From: a virus | Virus record (IMG/VR): IMGVR_UViG_3300031963_000003 | Coordinates: 62,001 to 126,000 of that record | Direction: 5' to 3' (one strand) | DNA: 64,000 bases | Shown here: positions 17,001 to 24,846 of the stretch, piece by piece | Layout of the letters: the number at the start of each line of letters is the position of its first letter | How positions within the stretch are numbered: the stretch's first letter is position 1 | The notes under the pieces: model-generated | Databases searched by the model: none | What the model saw: the letters and a program-made list of their open reading frames with translations, nothing else | What the model was told of the DNA's origin: nothing | Position numbers and translations under genes: made by a program

Positions 17001-20000
17001 ATAACATACACATCAACAAACGCAAGTAGTAGTGGTACTACGATTAATGTACCAAGTACAATAGGACTACAAACAGGAATGACCGTTACGGTTATTGCTG
17101 GTACAGGACAAACAGCGCCGAATACGTACATTACAAATATTACAAGTACTACAGGATTTACAATTTCACAAACTCCACTTACAGGACTAACAGGTGCCAC
17201 AGTATTTGCTGTTTATGATGAATATGTGACCTTTGATATAGTACCAAAAATTTCCACATCATCAGGTTCAACTTCAGGTGTTACATATACTGGTTACACT
17301 AATGCAGGTATTAGACCGTTCTATCAAACTGTGTACAGTCAAATAGTAAATGACTATGCAACTTATGATATAACTTTAGGTAATGTTTCATATTCTTCCA
17401 CAAGTACATCGGGTAAATTATTACATAGGGTTACACAAAAAAGCGGTATGAATTATTGGGACGTGGTTATGGATAATTCCAAATACATAACCTCAGACAA
17501 AAACTACACTTTATTACCATCTCTTGGGGGACATAAAAATAGTGACATATCCAATAGTAACACATTCACAGTAGCTGAGGAGTTGACATTTAAAACACTT
17601 TGGTACCTAAACGACACTCTTTCAACTAGTTTTAGTGGACAAACGTTCCCAAGTCCGTACGATTATTTTAGGACAACAGGTAACACATATTCAATATCAA
17701 CTAATTACAAAAAGGCGTTAGATTTAATCGGTACATTTAGCCCTCAAATACTTGAGTATTTTGAAAGTTTCTTTCTTGATTTTGCTAGTGAAAAAATAAA
17801 TGAAGAAATACCGTATAACATTTTTAGGAATATTAGTTATCCTAAATTCCAAGATATGTTAAAGAAATTATCCGTTGTTGAAAAGAAAGACGATGATAGT
17901 AATGATATTGATTTATTAATTGGTAACACATTAAAAGAAAGACAAAAAAGAAACGCTGAATCTATCACTACAGATATATTAAGTGCTAACAACTTAATAA
18001 AATTTACGTTAGCAAACCCAAAAGAAATTGATGCCAATTCTTTATATGGTTTGACAGCGGTTCAACCTTATAAGTCTTTGACAACTTATAAACCACAACC
18101 TTTCAGTGCTTCAGATTTAACAACCCCAAATCTTAATTTTATTAAATTATATATTGGTGAAGATATTGATAGTTACTATGTTAATTTCTTTAGTTTATTG
18201 GACGTTAAATTAACTGAAGATAACATAAAAAAACATAGGCCGTTGGCTCAAATATATGGTGGATATCGAAAAGCGGGAGGAACCAACACCAAAGCCGCGT
18301 TTTTAACTTATTTACAAGATTCAATAATACTTAAAAATACAGGTGGAACAAATGTTCCAAAAGGGGCTGAAGCTAGACTTGCTTTGTATTTGAATACACT
18401 TTTACCATTATTAGGTAATTTAACGAGTAACGCCACGGGTAATCCTGCTGCTAGTATTGATATGTTTAGAGGTTACAATTCAACTCAAACAAAGTTAGAA
18501 TTGTATAACACTTTCAAATCATTTAACGATAAATGGACCGCCGGTAATTCAATTGGTCAACGTTTGTTACTTGAGGAATTTTTATTCTTAGACAAAGCCA
18601 ATAGAGACATTGGTGATAAATTTTATTTAAACATAGATAAGTTTACACCTTTATTGGACCCAAACAACTCTAAACTTCCTTTGTACAACGCCATTTCTAT
18701 GATAATACAAGGTACTGGATTAGATATGAGAGCGTTACCTGCCTATATAAATTTTTATGGTAATAACTTGACAAATAAGAATAAAATAACACCATCAAAA
18801 AAAGTGGCATCAACTTTATTTGGTACATTCTTAGAGGTTGATTATCAAGAGGCGACACCAAAAGTTATCATACAATTAGTTGGACAAACATCGAAAAGAA
18901 TTGATATGTCCAATAGTAAGGCGTATAAGTTTGTTGACGATAGTTTTTATATTGGTGGACAAACTCCAAACCCATTATTAATAACATCATTAGAAGGTTT
19001 CTCACAAAACGATTTATCAAAATCTAATAGGGTAGTTGCGTTTGAGGTGAGTTTTGGTGACCAAAATCAAGGTATATTCAAAGGAGTTACATTAGACCAA
19101 AGTACACTAAAAAATACATCAGAGTCTTTTCAAGTTTTAGAAAATCTATCAAGGTCGGCTTCAGGTGCTGGTGTTCATAATGTAGACACAAGTTTATTCG
19201 ATTATTATAAACAAGCATCATATAAATGTGGTGTAACTGCCATGGGTAACGTTATGATTCAACCAACAATGTTCTTTTACTTAAAAAACATACCTATGTT
19301 TAGGGGTTCATATTGGATTACTGAGGTTTCTCATCAAATCAAGGGTAATAACATCTCAACAAGTTTTTCAGGAACACGAATACCATATACTTCATTACCT
19401 GACCCTAAAGACTCATTTGTTGCAAGTTATCGAATTCTATTTGATAAAATTCAAGCAAAAGCTATTGCTAAAATCAAACAGAGAGCCGCTAACGATACCG
19501 ACACCGACCAAGAAGTTATATACCAAGGAATACCATATGTTACGGACAGACAAGGTAAAAATATACAGGGTGAAACGGTTATTCAAGAAGTTGGTATTAA
19601 CAGATTTGGTGTACCATATAATGGATATAATGAAACTCGTCTAATACAAAAAGTTAGAAACGGTAATGAGGAATGGTTTAGAACTATTGTATATAAAATG
19701 GGTGGAGAAAAATACCCAATAGATGACGCACAAGGATTTAATCTCACAAACGGAATTACATGGTCTGACGTTAAGGATTCAAGTTATAAATTCTATAATG
19801 TGGATTTTCAATTGTCAAGAACCATTACTAATGATGTTATAAAAACTGCTAAAACAACATTTAAGAACCCTAAAAACAATACTCAATTAACAGTAAATCC
19901 TAATTACCAATTAGACAAAACTGTTGGTTCAATAGTGGTTGAAGGTCCAATTAGTAGAGGACCGAAGTCTACCGAGATTGGTATGGGTATGTCACCGAAA

Positions 20001-20057
20001 CTTATGTCCGAATTAGGACTATACGATGGAGACGTTGTATACTTTAAAATGGATTAA
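14034..20057 (+). CDS. Giant baseplate hub-type protein (2007 aa)
   Basis: The N-terminal ~250 residues (VPQITINFVDVRGKTLFESS, AFFHLPWPIFYLTVKGYYGK, RYRLHMTDFKSRF) form a beta-rich domain typical of tail hub proteins. Near the C-terminus, residues about 1722-1786 read AMGNVMIQPTMFFYLKNIPM, FRGSYWITEVSHQIKGNNIS, then TSFSGTRIPY. That is the signature end of gpD/gp27-like hub domains: G.phI.P...f.L.g.p.f.G.Y.i..V.H.i....y.T.f. Around residues 1000-1060 a Gly/Thr-rich insert (STIGLQTGMTVTVIAG) looks like a small surface domain. It is several times longer than T4 gp27 (391 aa), so hub, spike-binding and extra domains may be fused. The gene overlaps the gp53-like gene by 14 nt. Confidence 0.65.
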   Translation: MASNNDYPNNENILVKVDQNNLIYVDPNSVVDANGEVQPRGHKQENLVMYVNLEADLIPRTTLIADDNVGNTLTQVAKGNLNFLRNASGDGNFDATWTDAFVPKPIQGQESTYKDGYDVTFGEDQFKDPTGQSFGIDSINIDVKGANFVPQITINFVDVRGKTLFESSENSPYRAFFHLPWPIFYLTVKGYYGKAIRYRLHMTDFKSRFNESNGNFEITTKFVGSTFAWLNDIPLSAIINCPYMFLVEEKDNTKFNESTGLYEKRVKQSSRGYTILKSVYRQYEQKGLIPKGFPVRTLKEIGYIAETLDKILEQQIFSKVSMDVFSGIKEMDTLLNDFENSIKAWGKQYLSQEYTSFTKTATNNETISDLWFYLNAKDKTETKHILGNGAGALELLLSSFNAAMGKTKLLTQELLNQTSGDFKRISIRNVKNVSSYYKVLNDKKVVVHIDGIFEDIFQIRKSFEEQRKKVEDDVESEMNKVIKSKEYGFGFEPTVRNMFAVLLANAEVFIRLMKDVHNKAFDAANNRKKTLTNLSKESKGENIYPWPEVKKPQGGGKQNVIAYPGDEELVHKLKSYDKTLWPEIDFIEEYIKIVTNRVETNVNGEPTRNDVNYVFDSNTENQKIEDLSGIDVINESIPFIDKSYAGFVYELYERALYSTLFDSFNDQMIRQLANEEFKNIQELIKDDNDIIELAKKITNKDQLIAPVTKTELRENGVIQKNEDGTPKTTTVYDGYLPGLSPYERFNYFKDHLPTTNYISSVIDEPFKFEKYDETATNPTGDLKEDDLNKILIDYEPETYRTDIYPFNSTTYLNYLGKTNFTRDNFKFNGILKVNSSQGFICSPIESKSWVKPSADSTDFFKNTINVTGNTTSILNTPYFHNQLFNDFNKSTLRGKYAGSSYLLLNSLPFIDLDEQITFGGQSILTSSLFREVSSTHFIPYHLMLKWGSIYHRYKTHLIDGYDILNGCVNSSYVTKPLTGKTLFDNNGALITYTSTNASSSGTTINVPSTIGLQTGMTVTVIAGTGQTAPNTYITNITSTTGFTISQTPLTGLTGATVFAVYDEYVTFDIVPKISTSSGSTSGVTYTGYTNAGIRPFYQTVYSQIVNDYATYDITLGNVSYSSTSTSGKLLHRVTQKSGMNYWDVVMDNSKYITSDKNYTLLPSLGGHKNSDISNSNTFTVAEELTFKTLWYLNDTLSTSFSGQTFPSPYDYFRTTGNTYSISTNYKKALDLIGTFSPQILEYFESFFLDFASEKINEEIPYNIFRNISYPKFQDMLKKLSVVEKKDDDSNDIDLLIGNTLKERQKRNAESITTDILSANNLIKFTLANPKEIDANSLYGLTAVQPYKSLTTYKPQPFSASDLTTPNLNFIKLYIGEDIDSYYVNFFSLLDVKLTEDNIKKHRPLAQIYGGYRKAGGTNTKAAFLTYLQDSIILKNTGGTNVPKGAEARLALYLNTLLPLLGNLTSNATGNPAASIDMFRGYNSTQTKLELYNTFKSFNDKWTAGNSIGQRLLLEEFLFLDKANRDIGDKFYLNIDKFTPLLDPNNSKLPLYNAISMIIQGTGLDMRALPAYINFYGNNLTNKNKITPSKKVASTLFGTFLEVDYQEATPKVIIQLVGQTSKRIDMSNSKAYKFVDDSFYIGGQTPNPLLITSLEGFSQNDLSKSNRVVAFEVSFGDQNQGIFKGVTLDQSTLKNTSESFQVLENLSRSASGAGVHNVDTSLFDYYKQASYKCGVTAMGNVMIQPTMFFYLKNIPMFRGSYWITEVSHQIKGNNISTSFSGTRIPYTSLPDPKDSFVASYRILFDKIQAKAIAKIKQRAANDTDTDQEVIYQGIPYVTDRQGKNIQGETVIQEVGINRFGVPYNGYNETRLIQKVRNGNEEWFRTIVYKMGGEKYPIDDAQGFNLTNGITWSDVKDSSYKFYNVDFQLSRTITNDVIKTAKTTFKNPKNNTQLTVNPNYQLDKTVGSIVVEGPISRGPKSTEIGMGMSPKLMSELGLYDGDVVYFKMD

Positions 20058-20082
20058 TTTTTAAGTTTTCCACTTTTTTAGA

Positions 20083-20090
20083 TATTTATT
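20083..20090 (+). promoter_or_regulatory. TATTTATT motif upstream of the small genes at 20103
   Basis: It ends 12 nt before the ATG at 20103, in the 45-bp gap after the giant hub gene. Confidence 0.4.
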
Positions 20091-20102
20091 AAAGAAAATA
20101 CC

Positions 20103-20309
20103 ATGAACAACGAAAAATTGAATAATACTTTGGATAACTACATGAAAAATCCAAAACAAGTAAAATCCGTTTCAAAAGACGGAATGGAAACAGAAGAATG
20201 CGACCTTCAAACCGGTGAATGTTATGTTATCAGGTCTAAGGATGGTATAGTAGAAAGAATAAACAAAAAATTTATAACCGAAGACGGTAGACAACTTTTA
20301 CAAGACTAA
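20103..20309 (+). CDS. Small hypothetical protein (68 aa)
   Basis: The product is charged and hydrophilic, with two cysteines in ECDLQTGECYVIRSKDG and a tail VERINKKFITEDGRQLLQD. It has no membrane segment and I do not recognise a family. It starts 12 nt after a TATTTATT motif and is followed 2 nt later by the next gene, so it heads a three-gene set (20103, 20312, 20925). That set sits between the hub genes and the SSB gene and ends in a terminator. Confidence 0.6.
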   Translation: MNNEKLNNTLDNYMKNPKQVKSVSKDGMETEECDLQTGECYVIRSKDGIVERINKKFITEDGRQLLQD

Positions 20310-20311
20310 CT

Positions 20312-20941
20312 ATGAAAAAATTAGAAAAATCACTTATGGAAGAACTCGCGAGATACAACGCGATTAACAAATATGCAAAAACCTTAATGGAACAAGGTGA
20401 AGTACCACCTCCTGTTGGAGATGTACCACCCCCACCACCTGGTGATGTACCACCTATGGACCCAGCAGCACCGATGCCCGCTGAAGTCCCACCAGCACCG
20501 GCAGCACCCGTGGAAGATACCGAAGAAATCGATATCACAGATTTAGTTAATATGACTAAATCAATTAAAAAGGATTTGGATGATAGCAAATCTAATAACA
20601 ATGATGTTGTTGGTAAAATGGAAACAGTATTTACTAAACTGACAGATTTGGAACAAAAATTATCTCAGATGGATGCGGTAATGAACAAAATTGATGAATT
20701 AGGTAGCAAGGTTGAAACCATGAAAGAAAAATCACCACAAGAAAAGTTGGAGTTACGTTCTTTGGATTCATACCCTTTCAATCTAAATCCCCAAGAGTTT
20801 TTTGCTCAAAAACAAGGTGAGATGCAACAAACAGGTAAAAACGAATACGTCCTCACCAAGCAAGATATTGAAGATTATTCAAACGACACAATAAAAGATA
20901 GTTTTAACGCAGAAACAGAGGAAGATGAATTTAAGTTCTAA
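20312..20941 (+). CDS. Proline-rich coiled-coil protein (209 aa)
   Basis: The N-terminal helix (MKKLEKSLMEELARYNAINK) is followed by a Pro-rich run with PPP and DVPP repeats at residues 31-68. Next come an acidic patch (EDTEEIDITD) and a long predicted coiled coil (residues about 80-145, with VFTKLTDLEQKLSQMDAVMN and KIDELGSKVETMKEK). The C-terminus is acidic and ends EEDEFKF. This helix/Pro-linker/coiled-coil plan suits a structural, scaffold or assembly protein. I know of no direct T4 homologue. It overlaps the next gene by 17 nt. Confidence 0.6.
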   Translation: MKKLEKSLMEELARYNAINKYAKTLMEQGEVPPPVGDVPPPPPGDVPPMDPAAPMPAEVPPAPAAPVEDTEEIDITDLVNMTKSIKKDLDDSKSNNNDVVGKMETVFTKLTDLEQKLSQMDAVMNKIDELGSKVETMKEKSPQEKLELRSLDSYPFNLNPQEFFAQKQGEMQQTGKNEYVLTKQDIEDYSNDTIKDSFNAETEEDEFKF

Positions 20942-21299
20942 AGTAAACTTCTTATTAGGTTTACAATTACAAATGAAAATAAACCATTGGCAAACAAAAG
21001 GTATTGCCAGGCACGACGCTTTTGGTAAAACCTATGATGGTTTATCAGACCTTATTGACGAATTTGTTGAGGTTGCCATGGGTAAATATGGTAGATTTAC
21101 ACTTGAAGAGGATACAAATACTATTCAGTTAGTAAACCTTTCAGAGGTCAATCCCGTTGACATGGTCAAAGTTTGTACTGAAGCTCTTGTTGAGTTCTCA
21201 GATGACTTAGATGATAGATTAGACACTGATTTGTTAAATTTAAGAGATGAGATGCTTGGTTTATTGAATAAATTACTGTATCTTTTAACTCTTGAGTAA
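20925..21299 (+). CDS. Helical-bundle protein resembling the DUF5856/Dps-like family (124 aa)
   Basis: The N-terminal helix contains LQMKINHWQTKGIARHDAFG followed by KTYDGLSDLIDEFVEVAMGK. It resembles the HW..KG....H..fd..Y..l.dLiDe.vE pattern of Dps/ferritin-like proteins and of a small family found in T4-like phages (DUF5856). The His and Asp/Glu positions could bind metal, but no Dps activity is shown. The rest is helical and acidic and ends in a Leu-rich tail. It overlaps the proline-rich gene by 17 nt and is the last gene before a terminator. Confidence 0.6.
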   Translation: MNLSSKVNFLLGLQLQMKINHWQTKGIARHDAFGKTYDGLSDLIDEFVEVAMGKYGRFTLEEDTNTIQLVNLSEVNPVDMVKVCTEALVEFSDDLDDRLDTDLLNLRDEMLGLLNKLLYLLTLE

Positions 21300-21331
21300 C
21301 CCCTTCCCAAAACAATTTTAAAAAAAAAGAG

Positions 21332-21359
21332 AGTCAGATTTTGTAATCTGACTTTTTTT
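21332..21359 (+). terminator. Rho-independent terminator ahead of the SSB gene
   Basis: AGTCAGATT (21332-21340) pairs with AATCTGACT (21345-21353) around a TTGT loop. An A-run lies before it and seven T's end it, so it may work in both directions. Confidence 0.85.
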
Positions 21360-21407
21360 GTCTATACTTTACATAGAAACATTTTCTAACTTTTAAAAAA
21401 CAAACAT

Positions 21408-22265
21408 ATGATGTCAACAACAGAGTCAGTACTGGCACAGTACGAAAAAGACAAACAGGTCGCAAGCGGCAACACAAACAAGGTATCCCAAGAGGATAGA
21501 ATGAAGAAGTATTTTACCACACTCCTACCAAAAGGTGAAAGAAGTGGTGAAAGAAGAATTAGAATCCTACCTATGAAAGATGGTAGTAGCCCATTTGTTC
21601 CCGTGTATTTCCACGAGGTACAGGTTGATGGTAATTGGGTTAAACTGTATGACCCAAATCAAGAAGGTAAACGTTCACCATTGAACGAAGTACATGAAGG
21701 ATTAAAAATGACAGGTGACGAACAAGATGCTATTTTAGCTCGTCAGTATAAATCTAAAATGTTCTATATCGTAAAAGTTATTGATAGAGATAGAGAACAA
21801 GATGGTGTTAAATTTTGGAGATTTAAAAGAAACACTAAAAGTGAAGGTGTTTTGGATAAAATTGCACCTCTTTTCAGAAATAAAGGTGATATTACCGACC
21901 CACAGAAAGGAAGGGATTTGATTCTTAATCTTAACCTAACTAAGGCGGGTAACGGTAGAGAATACACAACAATTACATCTATCATCCCTGAAGACCAATC
22001 ACCACTACACTCTGATTCAGTTATTGCAGATACTTGGATTAATGATGAATTGGTTTGGTCTGATGTATATTCTAAAAAACCTGAAGAGTATTTAGAAATG
22101 ATTGCTAAAGGTGAAGTCCCAAGATGGGATACAACAACTGGTAAATATGTTTCAAATTCCACTCAAGAAATTGAAATGTCTAAACCATCTTCACCAACAA
22201 AAACATCAGTTCCTCAAGTTGACCCACAAGAAGACATGGAGGGGGATGACGACCTACCATTCTAA
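21408..22265 (+). CDS. 32: Single-stranded DNA-binding protein (T4 gp32-like)
   Basis: The protein coats ssDNA at the replication fork and during recombination. Support: a basic, aromatic-rich N-terminal core (MKKYFTTLLPKGERSGERRI, RILPMKDGSSPFVPVYFHEV, KMFYIVKVIDRDREQDGVKF), the position just before uvsX, and a Ser/Pro-rich linker leading to an acidic end, DDDLPF. T4 gp32 has a Cys/His zinc site; this protein has no cysteine at all, so that site is missing. The DDDLPF tip looks like the bacterial SSB tail (DDDIPF), which recruits partner proteins. Terminators on both sides make it monocistronic. Two ATGs (21408, 21411) are possible starts; the first is used here. Confidence 0.85.
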   Translation: MMSTTESVLAQYEKDKQVASGNTNKVSQEDRMKKYFTTLLPKGERSGERRIRILPMKDGSSPFVPVYFHEVQVDGNWVKLYDPNQEGKRSPLNEVHEGLKMTGDEQDAILARQYKSKMFYIVKVIDRDREQDGVKFWRFKRNTKSEGVLDKIAPLFRNKGDITDPQKGRDLILNLNLTKAGNGREYTTITSIIPEDQSPLHSDSVIADTWINDELVWSDVYSKKPEEYLEMIAKGEVPRWDTTTGKYVSNSTQEIEMSKPSSPTKTSVPQVDPQEDMEGDDDLPF

Positions 22266-22272
22266 TTAAAAT

Positions 22273-22318
22273 GAACTTGGACACATACTTAGACATTGTG
22301 TCCAAGTTCTTCTTTTTT
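22273..22318 (+). terminator. Rho-independent terminator between SSB and uvsX
   Basis: GAACTTGGACACA (22273-22285) pairs perfectly with TGTGTCCAAGTTC (22297-22309), giving a 13-bp stem with an 11-nt loop, followed by a T-tract. Confidence 0.9.
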
Positions 22319-22343
22319 AATTAAAAACAATAGAAAATATACA

Positions 22344-23342
22344 ATGGCAATCAAGAAAAAAGAATTCGATTATATATCCAAATTCTCATCAAAAACAAAA
22401 TATAAGGATGAAAACTTTTATTATTGTGGTGAGGCGTTTAACAACGCATGTGGATTACCAGGACCCGTGATGGGAGGTATTAATATGTTCTTAGGACATA
22501 CAAACTCATCAAAAACAACCGCAATGATTTTAGCTGCGGTTGATGCACAAAAGAAAGGCCATTTACCCGTACTTATTATCACTGAAAGAAAATGGAAATG
22601 GGAACACGCAATTGAACTTGGTTTCCAAGCTGAAAAAGATGCGAATGGCGAGTGGACAGGTGATTTTATTTTCAATGATTCATTTGACTATATTGAACAA
22701 GCAACCGATTTTATAAATGACATCATTGATGCTCATGAAAAAGGTGAAATCCCAAGACACATTTTATTTTGTTGGGATTCAATTGGTTCAATACCATGTA
22801 AGATGACTTTTGATGGTAAAGGTGGTAAACAACACAACGCAAGTGCATTATCCGATAAAATTGGTATGGGTATTCACTCAAGAATTACCAAATCAAAAAA
22901 AGAAGATTACCCATCTAAAGACTCGTCATATTATTTGACAATGGTTGTGGTGAATCAACCATGGGTAGAATTACCTGACAATCCAATGGGTCAACCTGAA
23001 ATCAAACCAAAAGGTGGTGAAGCATTAAAATTAGCGTCTTCACTTATCTTCTTATTTGGTAATCAGAAAAAATCAGGTATCAACCACATTGATGCAACCA
23101 AAGACGGTAGAAAAATTGTTTACGCTGTTAGAACCAAAATTTCAATCCTTAAAAACCACGTTAATGGATTAGGTTACAAAGACGGTAAAGTTATCGTTGT
23201 CCATAATGGATATATTGCCGACACCAAAGAAGCTTTGGAGTCGTATAAAAAAGAATATTCAAGTTTTTGGAAAGAAAAATTAGGGTCTAGCGACTTTGAT
23301 TTAGCGGAATCAACAACTTACGATTTCGAAGAAGAAGATTAA
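22344..23342 (+). CDS. uvsX: UvsX-like RecA-family recombinase
   Basis: UvsX is the phage RecA: it forms a filament on ssDNA and drives strand exchange for recombination-dependent replication and repair. Counting from the ATG at 22344 the protein has 332 aa (T4 UvsX: 391). The Walker A motif is GHTNSSKT (residues 51-58) and Walker B is ILFCWDS (140-146). The segment MVVVNQPWVELPDNPMGQPE with KGGEALKLASS is the RecA/UvsX L2-like region. I reject a longer start at 22296, because it would lie inside the stem of the upstream terminator; the ATG at 22344 has a normal A/T-rich leader. It heads a run of replication and nucleotide genes that ends at nrdA. Confidence 0.92.
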   Translation: MAIKKKEFDYISKFSSKTKYKDENFYYCGEAFNNACGLPGPVMGGINMFLGHTNSSKTTAMILAAVDAQKKGHLPVLIITERKWKWEHAIELGFQAEKDANGEWTGDFIFNDSFDYIEQATDFINDIIDAHEKGEIPRHILFCWDSIGSIPCKMTFDGKGGKQHNASALSDKIGMGIHSRITKSKKEDYPSKDSSYYLTMVVVNQPWVELPDNPMGQPEIKPKGGEALKLASSLIFLFGNQKKSGINHIDATKDGRKIVYAVRTKISILKNHVNGLGYKDGKVIVVHNGYIADTKEALESYKKEYSSFWKEKLGSSDFDLAESTTYDFEEED

Positions 23343-23373
23343 TTTTTGTTTAACCCTATAAGAGTGATGATTA

Positions 23374-24396
23374 ATGTCTAATGTATTATTGGTAGATGGT
23401 GACAATTTACTTACTATTGGTTTTTTTGGATTAAAAAATCACTTTTATAAGGGGGAACATATTGGTGGGATATATCATTTTATAAACACCTTAAGACGAA
23501 CAATTGAAATCCATCATTTGGATAAGATTGTCGTTTTTTGGGATGGACAAGATGGTTCTATAACAAGAAAAAGGTTCTACCATCAATACAAAGAGAATAG
23601 AAAATCTCGTATCAGGTCTGAAGAAGAATTACATTCTTACGGAAAACAAAGAAACAGAATTAAACAATATCTTGAAGAACTATTTGTTAGACAAGGTGAA
23701 TATGAATTCTGTGAGTCAGACGATTCAATCGCATATTATGTTCAAAACTCACCAAAAGAAAACAAAATAATTTTTTCTTCAGATGGTGATTTGACTCAAT
23801 TAGTTTCAGAAAATACCAAACTCTTTAATCCCTCACACAGTAAAATATACCAACCAAATGATATGTTCGTTTATGACCATGAACAAATTCTTATACAGAA
23901 TATAAAATTGGTCAAGATGATTTGTGGTGACCCATCGGATAATATTGCGGGCATCAAAAATTTAGGTGTCAGGAGATTAATTTCATTAGTTCCTGAAATT
24001 AAAACCGAAGAGATTACCGTTGAATTTATTCTTGAAAGATTTAACAATTTATTTGAGGAAGACAACGATAATCGTCTTGTAAAGAATCTTCTGACAGGTG
24101 TTACCAAATATGGGATATTAGGTGAGGAATTTTTTGATGTCAATAGTCGTATTGTAAGTCTTGATAATCCTTTCTTAACTGATGAAGCAAGGGAATCTAT
24201 AACTTCATTAATAAACGATTTGATTGACCCTGAAGGTCGGTCATATAAAAACACCATGAAGATGATGATGGAAGATGGTATATTTTTATTACTTCCAAAA
24301 TCGGATGATGCGTGGATAAACTTCCTCAATCCATTTTTAAGATTAACAAGAAAAGAAAAGAATAAAAAATTAATTAAAATCAAAAACAATGAGTAA
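23374..24396 (+). CDS. rnh: 5'-3' exonuclease/RNase H of the FEN family (T4 Rnh-like)
   Basis: The enzyme removes RNA primers and flap ends during lagging-strand synthesis. The PIN/FEN metal site is complete: LLVDGD (D8, D10), VVFWDGQDG (D57), ESDDSIAYYV (D116, D117) and IFSSDGDLTQLV (D137, D139). The helix-3-turn-helix part follows as CGDPSDNIAGIKNLGVRRL, with D186 and D189. An Arg/Lys-rich helical arch (TRKRFYHQYKENRKSRIR) fits flap threading. At 340 aa it is close to T4 RNase H (305 aa). It lies between uvsX and the gp41-like helicase, and its last 8 nt overlap the next gene. Confidence 0.9.
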   Translation: MSNVLLVDGDNLLTIGFFGLKNHFYKGEHIGGIYHFINTLRRTIEIHHLDKIVVFWDGQDGSITRKRFYHQYKENRKSRIRSEEELHSYGKQRNRIKQYLEELFVRQGEYEFCESDDSIAYYVQNSPKENKIIFSSDGDLTQLVSENTKLFNPSHSKIYQPNDMFVYDHEQILIQNIKLVKMICGDPSDNIAGIKNLGVRRLISLVPEIKTEEITVEFILERFNNLFEEDNDNRLVKNLLTGVTKYGILGEEFFDVNSRIVSLDNPFLTDEARESITSLINDLIDPEGRSYKNTMKMMMEDGIFLLLPKSDDAWINFLNPFLRLTRKEKNKKLIKIKNNE

Positions 24397-24832
24397 TCAA
24401 GAAGTAACAAAGTTCGAGTTCCTTTTGACATTAGAAGGAAACATTATCTGTCAGCGCTTCTTCAATGTAAGAGAGCATAACCCAAAGTCGAGACGTTCTA
24501 TGGATTTACACTATTACGTTAAAAATATTTGTGACGATATTGGTGTAGATTTGAAAACAAAAACATTGGATTATCTACATGAAAATCGTGATTATTTTTA
24601 CGGTTTGGATAGTGCAGAAACCGATGAACAAAATGAAAAAGAGTACTTTTTGCTCGAGATTAAGATGGGTGACGATGTATTTATTCAAAGGATGTTTTCC
24701 GCTAAAGTCTATCACCCAAAGGTTAGATATACGGTAGACATTCGTCCTTATTTAAAGAGATATTTGTCAGATTTAACCGACATTTTATCATCTAGAGATT
24801 TGGAAACAACTTATTTAAACTATCAATTATAA
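24389..24832 (+). CDS. Hypothetical replication-cassette protein with an internal duplication (147 aa)
   Basis: I do not recognise a family. The protein is two copies of a ~57-residue unit. Copy 1 (residues ~8-63) has FLLTLEGNIICQRFFNV, PKSRRSMDLHYYVKNI and KTKTLDYL. Copy 2 (~85-142) has FLLEIKMGDDVFIQRMFSAK, PKVRYTVDIRPYLKRYL and RDLETTYL. Shared positions are F/Y-LL, QR.F, PK.R...D and Y.K. It overlaps the RNase H gene by 8 nt and ends 14 nt before the helicase gene, so its products are made together with fork proteins. A helicase loader or accessory role, as for T4 gp59, is possible from position only; gp59 is larger and I see no sequence match. Confidence 0.65.
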   Translation: MSNQEVTKFEFLLTLEGNIICQRFFNVREHNPKSRRSMDLHYYVKNICDDIGVDLKTKTLDYLHENRDYFYGLDSAETDEQNEKEYFLLEIKMGDDVFIQRMFSAKVYHPKVRYTVDIRPYLKRYLSDLTDILSSRDLETTYLNYQL

Positions 24833-24846
24833 AAAAATAAAAAACT

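Noticed and set aside
20020-20057. Double-psi beta-barrel (RlpA-like) domain at the very end of the 2007-aa protein (ELGLYDGDVVYFKMD)
   Set aside because: Only a short GLxxGDxVxV-like ending is present, and the catalytic or binding residues of that family are not visible.
22296-22343. Longer N-terminus for UvsX starting at 22296
   Set aside because: The codon lies at the loop/stem of a perfect 13-bp terminator; the ATG at 22344 has a normal leader and gives the family-like start.
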